Made by a program: the position numbers and the translations under genes. Positions 44,524 through 55,880 of a stretch of DNA of 64,000 nt are shown in pieces. A model generated the notes under the pieces. That model was not told the DNA's origin and searched no databases. It saw only the letters and a program-made list of their open reading frames with translations. The DNA is from Tetrastigma voinierianum (taxonomy: Eukaryota > Streptophyta > Magnoliopsida > Vitales > Vitaceae), in assembly GCA_016808115.1 (NCBI GenBank), contig JAEQBH010005404.1, positions 1-64,000 of the forward strand, given 5' to 3'. The stretch's first letter is position 1; every line of letters begins with the position of its first letter.

Positions 44524-44820
44524 GAAGCAATAACAGAATATACGAAGGTTGCCAAGAAACATGAGCTGAAACTGGTTCAGCTAGCCCTGGGATTTGCACG
44601 AGACTGTCCGTTTATGACGAGTACGATTGTTGGTGCAACTTCCGTCGACCAGCTAAAAGAAAACATTGATGCCTTTATTACAACAGAACGGCCGCTGCCG
44701 GCAGAAGTGATGGCAGATATAGATACCGCTTCAAGTAGATACAGTAGATCCAGCCATCCTTTAATGGCTGATATTTACATGTGTCTCACTATTATATTTT
44801 ATTTTTGCTCAATTCTGTAG
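44524..44820 (+). CDS. Reductase exon 8 (C-terminus)
   Basis: EAITEYTKVAKKHELKLVQL, ALGFARDCPFMTSTIVGATS and VDQLKENIDAFITTERPLPA, then EVMADIDTASSRYSRSSHPL before a stop at 44818-44820. Relatives end soon after a phrase like ADIDTVFKRYKDPAIL, so the last 20-odd residues here are unlike the family and may be read-through into a changed 3' end. Confidence 0.85.
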   Translation, partial: EAITEYTKVAKKHELKLVQLALGFARDCPFMTSTIVGATSVDQLKENIDAFITTERPLPAEVMADIDTASSRYSRSSHPLMADIYMCLTIIFYFCSIL

Positions 44821-46197
44821 GTGAGAGTAATGTATCTGTTCTTATCTACACCCCAACAGAGTTGTGGAAGATTACCGTGAACAACACCCATTGTGCACTA
44901 TGGTCAGTGGCAGAGCCAGATTCGATTTTAGTGGGGGTAAGATTAAATAACCTAAGTTTGGTAAACTTTACAAATTTTGGTTATAGTCTAGTGGTTCAAA
45001 TTTCATACATTTTAGTGAGTAAAGTCTATTATTTGCTCATTCCTCAAAATACATTTTTTCCAAAATATTCTTGCCCTGCATTAGTTAAATTCGCTGTGAC
45101 TATGGTTACATGTTATATGAGCCCTCCCTCAAGCATCATGAAGGAAATGGATGTTGCTAGTACCTCTAACCTTCATGTAAATGCATTTTCCTTTTTTGAT
45201 GGACAACATGATCATTTATTAAGAAGCTCCTGAAAAAAGGGAGTGCACTTTACATATACTGGTTGTAAACTCAAAGGTTATGTTTGGTTTCGAAAAATGC
45301 TTTGAGAAAGGAAAAAAAAAATACTGTGAAAATTTATTATTCAAAGTTTGGATGTGGTTACTTTCCTTGAAAAATAATGAGGAAAATAAGAGAAAGTGAG
45401 GAAAAAAGTGTTTTGCACTATATTTATATATATATTTCTACATAATACTGAATGAGAGAAAATTATTGAATAAAATATTAAATTTGAGAAAATTGGAAAA
45501 TATGAAATATATTTCTTAATTTTAAAAAAAATACATATATATATAAGAAGAGAACAGTTTTATATGTCTTCTACAAGCTTATCTCGAAGGAATTCTCTTC
45601 TATCTCTTGGTGGTCTAACATATGATATCCCTTTTGCCCAAAAAGATTGAAAGTGAATGTTTATATATTGTGGACTTAACTCAACACTAATTAGACATTT
45701 TTTGAGGGTGTAGGCCCAAGAGATAAATAAATTTGGTTGATAGGTAGTCGTGTGTGTGTTACTGTAGCCTTAGATTTGATAATACCGGGTGAAGAGTTGG
45801 GTTGTTACGAATGGTACCAAATTTCTAGTGAAAAGTGTAAGAAGGACATATTTGATTTACAAGGGACTGGTAAGGCCCAAATTCATTCCAAAAGAGTGAA
45901 TGCGGATGTCCTCAAGCATTTTTTGAGGCGATGACCTAATGTAAGAAAACAGCACAAGTTGGTGAGAATTTTCAAGGCAGACTATTATACCGACTAATAA
46001 TATCATATGAAGAGTTGGCTGGTTACACTAACGTCATTCATCTCCTTAAATTTTTCCACCATTCATCTACATCTATGTTTTTCCTAATGTTCAATAGAAT
46101 AAACTCCACAAATTATCGCCTAATAAGGCCCAATTGAGATTGTTCAATCTTGAGTTTTGGACATATTTAGGTTATTTTAAAATTTTTTACTAATATA
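44821..46197. other. Intergenic region with repeat remnants
   Basis: No gene supported. Near 44905-44945 'gtggcagagccagattcgattttagtggggg' has the style of a common plant transposon end. Around 45275-45530 a 'tatgtttggtttcgaaaaatg' stretch resembles MITE-like sequences seen in woody plants, but I find no inverted repeats. The 150-codon frame 44781-45233 matches no family I know. Confidence 0.4.
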
Positions 46198-46202
46198 GGC
46201 TG
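46198..46202. repeat. Left TSD of element G
   Basis: GGCTG against GGTTG at 55876-55880, one transition apart. Confidence 0.6.
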
Positions 46203-49011
46203 CGTGACACCCCAATTTCTCGTGTTCCGCTGCAACCTCACACCATGGAAACTGTAGATATCGGGTGCTCCGGCTATCTTACTCACATGTCTCATATATC
46301 GGTAATCATTTATGTAAGTAATTTTCTTATAATATTTTCACAAGAGTTTGACGTACAACTCTTTACACTTTATACGCCAAAATATATTAAAACTAGATTA
46401 TTCTAATATATTTTACAAAATGTTTCGCACTATAAGGGAACTCGGCCTTTCTTGTATCACGGCTCGGGGCGAAATCACTGCCTTCAACAGACGAGCACGC
46501 AACAGAATCTTCAATGTAATTTCAAAGAAACCCGCGAAATATAATCCTACAAAGTGCTTACTTTCCACCTAATTGCTCATGCAGTGATCAAACATATACA
46601 CATTCAAGTAAAAATATGCACATTCCTACTCGAATGTCTACATGCCATGGATGAAAATGTGACACACCTTATCCCATGCCCCGAGTCCTCACTAACTCCC
46701 TCACACAATGCCTAAACCTATGTGTGAACAACCGTCGTTTTCCATGACATCCAATGATAATTTCCTTGACTCATTACATTTTATATTCATATTTTCATTA
46801 ACAATCCTGCGCCTGTTAGTGGGTAGTGGATTTTCGTGCTGCACCACTCGCTCCACAAGCCTGCACACTTTGATGGGCTTTACCGGTGATCATGTCTAAC
46901 CTTAATAAATTTAGTCTTTCACTCATGAATCTATCCCAACTTAGTCGATACCAACGCATATTGTCTTTTACTATTTTCGTATTCCGTGCAACTCATTTGG
47001 ACGTTGTCCCATTAACCGAGCCCACCCAATCCAACATCAAACACAGTGTTAATTAATAACCCTGTACCCACGACACACCATCGAACACCAAACACAGTGT
47101 CGATCTCTGCCCTGCACTCACACCCATGTCATGTAATGTTCTAGTGCATATGCAATGCAATTATGCCACTGCAATTTCTCATGTTAAATACCATGCAAAC
47201 ATATATCGCAAGCATATAAGTTCCATATAATTCATGCCAATATATATATATACATATATCATATCAAGCATATTAACATCCATCAATCCATGACTAAACA
47301 AATGATGTCATACAGCCTTCCCCAGCTAACTCATTAATTCCTACCCAACACACAAATTTTTACAAACATGCCACATGCAATGGTCATGTCAAACTGAATT
47401 ATTCGCATTGACACAACCAAGCAACCCGCACACTTAGCAAAATATATATATTTCACTACCTCCATTAAGACACATGGAATCTGACTGTAACGGGATTTGA
47501 TGTAGTCCAAGAACACCTAAAAACGGAGTTCGAACGAAGAAGCATGACCAACCGTTGGAGGTCACACACATCACCAACTTAAATGGCCACAGCCTCGAAA
47601 ACATAGATTTCAACAAGGCTATGTCTTCACCCACTCCATCCTCCACAGGCATATGGTTAAACTTGACTCAATGGATTTCCATGTGAGTTTAAGAATTGAT
47701 CTCGAAACGACTCAGATCGGCGTTATGGCTGTCCAAGTCGAGGTCACACATGAATAGCCAGACCTAGCCGGCCAACAGCCCTGGAAAAACATTGATGTCA
47801 GCAAAGTTATGTTCACCCACTGTCCTTCATAGGCATAGCATTTTGAATTCGAATTAACGGGCTTTCCATAGAGTCTAAGAACATCCGAAACTCGAGTTCT
47901 GACAAAGAAGTTATGGTCGTCCTGGGTTGGAGGTCTGCATGAGTCCAAGTCGTATCGATCTCTGGGGTCGGCCAAATTCTAGTCGGTCGACTCCTAGCCG
48001 ACCAAATCCTACCGTTGACTCCCAAATGGGTCGCTCCTAACCGTCGACTCTTGGCCCGTCGCCTCCTAGCCTACCGAATTTACCATTAACTCCTAGTCAT
48101 CGAACTGGTCTCAAATTCTTTCACTTAAACTGTTCAGGTTAAACAGATCATAACTTGGGCTATAGAGTGATTTGGGTAATTCAAAAGCTTAACATCAAGT
48201 TCACTAATGTGGCTACAATTTACCTGAAGGACTCACTGCTAAATTCCCTTTATTTCCCACTCGAAAACTAGTCCTAAAGTCCGGCTAATGCGTATGATCA
48301 AAATAGGTAACTCCCCATAGTTCAAAATGCAACCAAACATCCCTCTTGGGGCAAGACACAACCACACAACCCTTAAAATAGAAAATAACCAAATTAGGAG
48401 AAGACCTACCTCTTAGAGTTTGTCAAAACTCTCCGTTTCCGGTCTCTACTTGAAACTCTCTCTTTCTTTCGGGCGCTGGGAAACACTCCCTTTTTCCATT
48501 CGCCTCGAACTGTCGTCCGACCTGAAACCTAGAGATAAGGCGTGGAGCTTTCCTGCTTTCTCCTCTTTATCTTTCTCCTCCCTCCTCCATCCCACTCCAT
48601 TACCCAAGATTAAGTTTGAGAGACATTTCTTTTGCCACATGTCGACACTTCCATCGTCTTTGATTACCCTTATCACCTTATCCATCTACCTTCGATTTCT
48701 CTCCAATCATGTAATGCCACATGTCTCTTATAGTCCAATTGGCTCTTGTTTGACTTATTTCGCACTTCATATTTGCGACTCAGAACCACTCATCACGTGC
48801 CAAGTGTCTTGTACTACCCTCGGTGCCTCAAAAAATATGAAATTCCGACTATCTCAGAATTCAACGAAATTTGACGTAGTAGCTGATTTTACTAGACGAT
48901 TCCAACGGCAAAGTCCGTTTCGTCATCCGAGATCTAAAAAAATTTCATATTTTCCCACTGAAATGATCATTTTATCCTTTCTCAGAAAATTTCATTTTCT
49001 CGGGTTTTACA
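46203..49011 (-). repeat. 3' LTR of element G
   Basis: 2809 bp; the sense strand runs TGTAAAACCCGAG ... GGTGTCACG. It matches 53563-55875 in long blocks: 46700-46760 against 54060-54110, 47120-47300 against 54460-54690, and 48560-48720 against 55410-55570. A plus-strand frame of 231 codons at 48420-49115 is antisense to the LTR, is not kept in the other copy and matches no family, so it is not called as a gene. Confidence 0.85.
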
Positions 49012-49025
49012 TTCTTCCCCCCTTA
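49012..49025 (-). other. Polypurine tract of element G
   Basis: Minus-strand AAGGGGGGAAGAA directly before the LTR TG; upstream lies ATTTCGGGACGAAATT, the conserved end of Tekay internal regions. Confidence 0.8.
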
Positions 49026-49130
49026 AAAGAATTTCGTCCCGAAATTTACTCGCAGACATTCACATCACTCATGCATACGCAATGCAGACTATCTCACGAC
49101 AGAACTACCATTTAATTACAAACGACTAAA

Positions 49131-49272
49131 CTATCGTGATTTTCGTCTCAAAGAGGAAAGGGTAGGTGGCTCGCATCGTGTCCTTGCACTCCCACGTTGT
49201 GTCCTCCACTCCTTTCTAAGTAGCCGCTGCCACAACACTTTCACTAGCCACGCCCCGCATTGCAAAACCCGA
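49131..49272 (-). pseudogene. Chromodomain end of element G pol
   Basis: Minus frames give VLQCGAWLVKVLWQ and, shifted, KGVEDTTWECKDTMRATYPF then LFETK, the C-terminal chromodomain and pol end of Tekay elements (family LVKVLWQHRGVEEATWE). The chromodomain is thought to guide insertion by binding modified histones. Continues from 50530 across insert H. Confidence 0.8.
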
Positions 49273-49277
49273 CTGAC

Positions 49278-50529
49278 GGTCGAAAGTGAGCAAAATTGGG
49301 TAAAAAAAAAAAAAAATGCAGTAGATTCGTGCGTAGTATACGCGCTGAGTTCATGTAGCATAGTGGTTAGCCAAGGTCGCTCCCACGGCTGAATACTAGC
49401 TTACGATCTGCATTTTCAATATTTGATCTGTATCCCATAATGAATTATAACTAAATTAATTGATTTGCTGAAAGCTTAATATTAGAATCAATTTCTAAGG
49501 TAATGATGAGAAAACTAGGGTTTTGCCTTCGCCTACCACACCTAATGGATTTTAACCTAGATAAATGGTTTATTTAACATTCTATATGATTTATGTTAGC
49601 GGGTTGATCGTGCCTACAAGGTATTCTCTCTCGAGATATAGCTGTCTATCTTGCTAGTAGGGTGTATTGCACTTCGTCAATCCCTTGACTCCAAGATGCG
49701 CTTTATGCAAACCCTCGTATACAATGAATGCGAGATATCTTATTCCCCGACAACTGCGTCGCTTACCCATGTCCCACGAGTCATCTTCTCCTCGATATCA
49801 TACTCCTAAAGATACACCATGCCACAATCACAACAATACATGTAATTAAATTCAGAGTAAAGCAACCATAGATATTCATATCGATATTAAATAAAACCAC
49901 AATTAAAGTATTAATCCATATCGAAAGTGTTAGAGGTTTTTGACAAACCCTAGAGAAAAAGTAGTCTTACAGTGTTACAGATCGAAAGATTTTTAAGATC
50001 AAAACGACCGCAAAGAAATAATGAAAAGCCGCCTTCGATCTCGAAACTGCCTCCTCTAATCTCTCTCTATCCGTCTCCTCGTGTTCGGGCCACTCAATCC
50101 TCAATGCCTCGAAATTGCTTCCTCTTTATACCTCGGAATCCGGGCCCATCGATGGCTCAAAAAATCAAAACTTTTAAGTAGTTCGCTTAGAGGTGGAGAC
50201 TCGCTTAAGCCGTATGCGACCGAGGTCAATGAAAACCGTCATTTAGGTTTGTCAGAGCGAGGCTCCACGTCACGCAAAGCACTATGCCACAGTAAGTGCC
50301 TCGGGCCGCTATGCACTCCAAGGCTCCACCACCGCCGCACTTCTTTCAGGTTGTCGGCTTCTTTATGCTATTTTAGCTTCCTTTTTTATTCCAATATTGA
50401 CATGTCCTATAAAACATTATAGTACGGAGGATTAGCGTAATATTAGTGAATATGAATGTGAATATGCAATTTGAGCTATAAAAACACATAGAAATTGTAT
50501 TGGAATGAATGCATGATTCACTTCGATCA
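49278..50529. mobile_element. Insert H: solo-LTR-like element in G's chromodomain
   Basis: 1252 bp that cut the DSRDQ-VLQ coding continuity. Flanks CTGAC (49273-49277) and CTGAT (50530-50534) form a likely 5-bp TSD. The ends are inverted: GGTCGAAAGTGA at the left and, reversed, TGATCGAAGTGA at the right, consistent with a TG...CA LTR whose first base changed. No gag or pol. A 15-base A run lies at 49301-49315 and an A-box-like TAGCATAGTGG at about 49356. The frames at 49667-50422 are not recognisable. Confidence 0.65.
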
Positions 50530-50995
50530 CTGATCCCGGCTATCCAAGATATGCACTGGTCCCTCTTCGAAGGTCCCATCCGTATCAACAGTAATCTCTC
50601 CCCAATCCACTATATGAGCTGGATTTTGAGTGGAACACCTCTAGACACCTGATAAACTCGGTGGTAACGCCAACTGATACACAGCCCACCCTCTCAAGTA
50701 TCTCAAAGGGCCCGATATATCGTGGCGCTAACTTTCCTCGCTTGCCGAACCTGACGACTCCTCTCTTAGGCATCACCTTCAAGAAGACGTGATCACCCAC
50801 CTCGAACTTTAGAGGTCGACCACCGCCACTAGAGCTCTTGCCGACTCCGGTAGCCACATGGGAAGACGATGCCAGATCAAACCCACCTTCTCCGCTGTGT
50901 TCTAATCGTGATCCGAACCGACGAGCTCTCTCTCCCACCTCTCGCCCGTAAAATCGGCGGATCGCATTACGGTCTCCCATATGCTCCTCATACAA
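50530..50995 (-). pseudogene. Integrase C-terminal domain of element G
   Basis: The minus frame 50585-50995 contains RPLKFEVGDHVFLKVMPKRG, VVRFGKRGKLAPRYIGPFEI and LERVG, the classic GPY/F-type integrase end of Tekay elements. EVFHSK-like and PVHILDSRDQ sequence follows in a shifted frame up to insert H. The frame's N-terminal 60 residues are a decayed linker. Confidence 0.88.
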
Positions 50996-51448
50996 AGTCT
51001 CACAAGGTAAAGATAAAACTTCGACCAGGTCCGAAACATTCCAAACTCCGTTCTCCGCATAGGCAGTGGTGCCAAATCAAGGCAAAGACTATGGCCGCCA
51101 AATCCATGTCAGCAAGGTAGTTCTCGCCATGATTCCTCAACCCTGGACGGAACTATGTTACTACCTACCCTGGATCGCATCAAAACGCCCCATCTCTGCC
51201 TTTAAGGCATCACAATACATCAGGTACCTCTGTCCCATTTCGACTATCGAATATTTCAAAGTAAGCTCCATCTTCGTCTGAATGCCTTCACACAAGTTAT
51301 TCTACTGAGTCTCGACTTCCTTATTCGGGACTATCGAATAAGAGCCAAAGTAAGCCTTCATCTTCGCCAGGACTACTCCGAATGACAACATGTCACACAA
51401 GTCATTCCTAGTAAACAACTGCCGCTCCAAGGTGAAGTGCTCAATCTA
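50996..51448 (-). pseudogene. RT/RNase H remnants of element G
   Basis: Minus-strand scraps: LMYCDALKAEMGR near 51220 (family YCDASKxGLGC), then ENYLA-, AAIVFA- and WHHCLCGE-like pieces near 51120-51050 of the RNase H region. The rest of RT is deleted. Confidence 0.55.
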
Positions 51449-51599
51449 TCAAACCTCATTCAACAATTCTACAAATGACCTTGAGTACCCGCAGAACTCA
51501 ATCGATGCCATCCTATTTAAGTCATAGAATGGCGATGGTACTGTAGGTGTAACTCGACAATCGAAATCTACACCCCCTGATACATAACACAATATCGTC

Positions 51600-51960
51600 C
51601 TACGTGTAGGCCGTAACCCACCTACAATCACTATCAGTGACGACTCTATGGGCCGTCAACCAGTCCATCCTAAGGATGACATTGAACTCTGATATGTCCA
51701 TGACCCGTAGGTCCACAATGAGTAGAATCTCAAGGATCTCTAACTGGTATCCCCGACATATCATATCCTCGCTCACCCTAGTTCCTGGGGAAGGGTTCAC
51801 ATTCAATGGCTCCTCTAAGGTCTCAACCTCTAAGCCCAACCTTTCACACATGATGCAACGATAAATATGAATATGATGCATTCGAATTAAACAACACCTC
51901 ACAAGAAGGCAAGAGAGTAGAAACGCACTCGCACATCGACTGACCAAGCCTGCACCGCGA
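51600..51960 (-). pseudogene. Aspartic protease of element G
   Basis: Minus strand: LGLEVETLEEPLNVNPSPGT, RVSEDMICRGYQLEILEILL, IVDLRVMDISEFNVILRMDW and LTAHRVV, a nearly complete Tekay protease. The active site reads VLFNSNAS where relatives have VLFDSGAS, so the catalytic aspartate is lost. Confidence 0.85.
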
Positions 51961-52145
51961 TACCATGGCGCAGTACGCCCTCGGTCCCCTGTCCCTACTG
52001 AGCCTGCGCCCAACCTCGACTCCACGCCGGGCTTCTCCGCCTGGTCTCAGAAATAACCGGGTGTTTGCGCCGCACTCTAGTGGCTAATATCGCCTTCCCA
52101 AATTTCACATGCCGGGAAGGAGGAACAAACTATGTCTATATGCCC

Positions 52146-53076
52146 TTAATCGATGATCGGATCGAGGTGTCCATAACCCCGATCCCCGCCAGGGCAACCC
52201 CGCCTAAAATGTCCATGCTTCGGCACCGAAACATGCCTTCGCCCGTCGCTCAGAGTCCAAAGGTCCCCATCTGGATAACTACCCCGCCTAAATTTCGCAA
52301 ATGCTACTCGCTCGAACTCCTCGGCGTAAGTCCTTTGCTTCTTTCCCGAGCTAGAAGAATAGGGTTGATTCTCCTTCCTCTTAGCACTAGCACCCGCATC
52401 CCGAATGCTCCGTGCGTCCTCCCCCTCCCTCTTTATGGCCAAAGCCGTCCTGACCATATAATCCATATCCTGTAGGAGGAGTCCCACAATCTTGCCCCGA
52501 ATGACAACCCACCATTCTCACCCTCTCTCACCTCGTCATATCTGTGGCCACGTAGTCATCAACAAAACGAGCTAACTCTATGAACTTAGCCACGTACTCC
52601 ATCACTATCATCGCTCCCCCGCCCATCTCTAGGAACTCCCGCCTCAGATGTCTACAGCTGGCCTGAAGTACTCAGCTTCTATGAAGAGCTCATGGAACTT
52701 TGCCTAAGTCATTGCCTCTAAGTCCCAGAGGTCTTAACCCAGTTCCACCACACTTAGGACTCATCCTCTAGCTGGAATGCAACTAGTCTGATCTTGGTCG
52801 AATAAGAGGTGATCTTTATGGCCTCCAATATCTTCTCGACCACTGAACCAATGGTCTCGCCAATCGTTGATCCCTCCCTGGAATATCGGAGGATGAAGTG
52901 ATTCTAAACCTCCGGAGGTTACCTGACCTCCCGACTCCAACCCGCACTACAAGATGTGCAAAACTCGGCAAATGCAAAGACTCATGGCCTCCGTAAAGGC
53001 CTCGTCGATCAAAGACAGGGGGTAAGCCATTAGCACCTCGTGGACGACCTCTACATCTCCGCCCTCGACTTGCCAT
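52146..53076 (-). pseudogene. Gag of element G, broken
   Basis: The N-terminus MASRGRRCRGRPRG at 53076 is typical of Tekay gag. The frame 52146-52487 gives the C-terminal part: YMVRTALAIKREGEDARSIR, AGASAKRKENQPYSSSSGKK, RRHVSVPKHGHFRRGCPGG. The last is the zinc-knuckle neighbourhood (family CFRCGxxGHFxRDCP), with most cysteines lost in this frame. Between the two, the gag core is decayed. Confidence 0.75.
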
Positions 53077-53543
53077 TTACACATGTCAAATGACAATGAG
53101 TTATTAAACTCTATATCTTAGTCTAACCATAGTAGCACACGCCAACCAATTAATAGACTTGGCCACATGAAATAACCCGTTCATCACCCTTTTTCCTTAG
53201 TGGTGCAAATCGCCAACCACTAATACAATTTCAATTCAATTTCCAAAATTTTCATGTTCATTATTATTTTTCGAACCCCTAAGGTTATGTTTTCTAACCC
53301 TAGTATTCCATATACCATTTATATCCAATCACGCATAAATGCACACAACATGCAACACACATCATGTTATACACCAAAGCACACATAAAAACACAATGCA
53401 TGTAATGTCTAACTATTCTCAGGACTGCTCAGTAATCACATACCTAAACTCGAAGATCGAGTCAGGATGCACATATCGTATTACGTTTCCACGACCGCTT
53501 GGCCTAAACCTATGTCCTTTCGCTTCCTAGGTACTCATGTACC

Positions 53544-53559
53544 CATGCTTATGATAACA
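53544..53559 (-). other. Primer binding site of element G (tRNA-Met type, decayed)
   Basis: Minus strand TGTTATCATAAGCATG against the usual TGGTATCAGAGCATG; it lies 3 bases inside the 5' LTR. Confidence 0.65.
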
Positions 53560-53562
53560 AGT

Positions 53563-54580
53563 TGTGACCACCTCAATTTCGTGGGTCCTGCTGGATAACC
53601 CGTCAACCCGCTGAGTCTCGTAGATATCTGGGTGCCTTGTTATCACTCTCATATGTCTCATATATCAGGACCTATTTCAGATAATTTTCTGAGGAATATT
53701 TCACAAGAGTTTGATGTACAACTCTTTAGACACTTTACATACCAAAATATATTAAACTAGATTATTCTAATATATTTTACAAAAATGCTTCTCAAGGTCA
53801 CAACCCGTCCTTCGTGACTCACCTACTTCAAAGGAGCTCGGGTTTTTAGCGTGTACCCGAAAGTGGGTCCCACGACGGGTATAAAAGCCCAAGAGGTCGA
53901 CAATCTCCTACATATACATTCCCACACCCTTAATTGCTCATGCAAGGATCAAACACACACACATTCAAGTAAAATAAGTATTCCTACTGAATGTCTACAT
54001 GCCATGGATGAGAATTGTGACTCCCACCTCTATCTCATGTCCCGAGTCCTCACCGACTTCCTCACACAATGCCTAAACCTATGTGTGAACAACCGTCGTT
54101 TTCCATGACATGACTCATTACGTTTTATATTCATATTTTCATTGGGTCACCCGCGCTTGTTAGTGGGCAGTGATACTGTGTCGCACCACGGCTCCATAAG
54201 CCCAGACACTTTTGACGGGACTTCACCGCCGGTGATCATGTCTAACCTCAATAAATCTGGTCTTTCACTCTGTAATCTATCCTAACTTGGCTGACACCCT
54301 AACGATATTGTCTTTAATATTTCAGATTCGCAACTCACCGGATCGCTATCCCCACAATCGAGCCCACCCAATCCAACATCAAACACAGCTAAGTAATTAA
54401 TAACCATGTACCCACGACACACCATCGAACACCAAACACAGTGTCGAACTCTACCTTGCACTCACACCCATGTCATGTGATGTTCTAGTGCATATGTAAT
54501 GCAATTATGCCACTGCAATTTCTCGTGTTAAATACCATGCAAACATATATCGCAAGCATATAAGTTCCATATAATTCATG

Positions 54581-54636
<56 letters not shown>

Positions 54637-55875
54637 TATATCATATCAAGCATATTAGCATCCATCAATCCATGACTAAACAAATGATGTCATACAGCCT
54701 TCCTTAGGCTAACTCATGGCAATTCCTACCCAATACAATAGCCTATAACATACCAAGCAATGGTCATGTCAAAACCCGGCTATTGACATCGACACAACCA
54801 AGCAATCTGCACACTTGGTGCAAAAGATAGATTTTACTCACTGCTCTCCAGGCACATGGCTGAAATCTTGACTTAATGGGATTTCCATAGAGTCTAAGAA
54901 CACCCGAAACGGAGTTCGGACGAAGAAGTTATGGTCGTTCGAAGTTGGAGGTCACACATGAATAGCCAGCCCTAGCCGGCCAGCAGCCCTAGAAAAACAT
55001 AGATTTCAGTAAGGTTATGTCCGCCCACCGTCCTCCATAGAATACGGTTGACCTCGACTAACGCTTCCATGTGTACCCAACACCAAACCCAGTTCTGGAC
55101 GTAAGCAAGTTTACGGGCCGTCCGCCGGGAGGCCACACACGACATAGCCAACCCTAGCCGGCCAAGAGTCTCTGGTCAAACATATATTTCAAAGAAGGTT
55201 ATGTTCACCCACTGTCCTCCATAGGCATATGGCTGGAATCTTGACTTAATTTACTACCTCTTGGAGTTTGTCGAAACTTCCATTCTAGCCTTACTTGAAA
55301 CTCACGTGGGAAACACTTTTCTTCTTGCTCCATCGGGAACCGCCAGTCTAATTGCCTGGAAACCTAGAGAGAAGGTGGAGCTTCTCTCTCTAAACTTTCC
55401 CCCTCTTTTCTCTTTCTCCTCCCTCCTCCTCCATCCCATTGGTTGGTCCAAGATGGTTAAGTTTGGAGGGTACTTTTTGACACATGTCAATACCCCATTG
55501 GCTCCTTGGATTACCCTTATCACCTTATCCATCTACCTTTGATTTCTCTCCAATCATGTGTTGCCACATGTCTCTTATGGGTCCCATTTGGGCTCTTGTT
55601 TGAATTACTCCCAGACTTGACACGTGGCACTCCTCGTGAACCATCAATACTTGCCAAGTGTCCTCGCATTACCTTCAAAGGCTCGAAACCCCTAGCGTAA
55701 ATTTCACTATCTTGAAATTCATCAAAATTTGACGTGGTAGCTGTAATTTCGTGACACGCATTCCAAATCTGATTAAGTCCATTTCTACATCCGAGATCTA
55801 GAAAATTTCGTGATTTTCCCACTGAAATTACCATTTTACCATTTCTCAGAAAATTGCATTTTCTCGGGTTTTACA
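53563..55875 (-). repeat. 5' LTR of element G
   Basis: 2313 bp, shorter than its partner mainly through deletions. Contains a TA then CA microsatellite at 54585-54638 that is only a short TA run in the other LTR (47240-47258). The plus-strand frame 55261-55542 parallels part of the antisense frame of the other LTR but differs in frame. Confidence 0.85.
54585..54638. repeat. (TA)n(CA)n microsatellite
   Basis: About 36 bases of TA followed by about 16 of CA; expanded relative to the other LTR of G. Confidence 0.9.
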
Positions 55876-55880
55876 GGTTG
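55876..55880. repeat. Right TSD of element G
   Basis: GGTTG directly after the TTTTACA end of the LTR. Confidence 0.6.

Larger units (their letters stand above)
33147..44820 (+). pseudogene. Aldo-keto reductase gene (plant Tas-type), probably broken
   Basis: The only host gene found. Exons: about 33147-33365, 33464-33559, 35756-35841, 41149-41312, 41481-41598, 41950-42084, 43548-43726, 44524-44820. The family is an NADP-dependent TIM-barrel oxidoreductase, here with a plastid-transit-like N-terminus (MVSTASIPTF...). The catalytic tetrad can be placed: D in NALDTSEA, Y as first codon of exon 3, K in VILATKVCGY, H in LLQIHW. Cofactor-side motifs SIQNSYNLL, LLAYSPLGGGALTGKY and STIVGATSVDQLKENIDAF are intact. 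Damage: a stop in exon 1, at least three 1-base indels in exon 3, and a lost donor after exon 6. The substrate is unknown. If these indels are sequencing errors the gene could be functional. Confidence 0.88.
46203..55875 (-). mobile_element. Element G: Tekay-type chromovirus (Ty3-gypsy)
   Basis: 9673 bp, minus strand. LTRs 46203-49011 (3') and 53563-55875 (5'). The TSD GGCTG at 46198-46202 matches GGTTG at 55876-55880 in four of five bases. A decayed tRNA-Met PBS is at 53544-53559 and the PPT at 49012-49025. Internal order on the minus strand: gag, protease, scraps of RNase H, integrase C-terminus with chromodomain. Most of RT and the integrase core is gone. A 1252 bp insert H splits the chromodomain region. 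Confidence 0.88.

Noticed and set aside
44781..45233. A 150-codon frame just after the reductase stop
   Set aside because: It overlaps the stop of exon 8, matches no family and its middle part looks like a common transposon end.
48420..49115. A 231-codon plus-strand open frame, the longest in the window
   Set aside because: It lies antisense in the 3' LTR of G, runs past the LTR edge into the PPT, matches no family and is not kept in the other LTR.
49345..49420. A tRNA gene or SINE head (A-box-like TAGCATAGTGGTTAGC)
   Set aside because: There is no B box at the right distance and no cloverleaf can be drawn; a single A-box match in insert H is weak.
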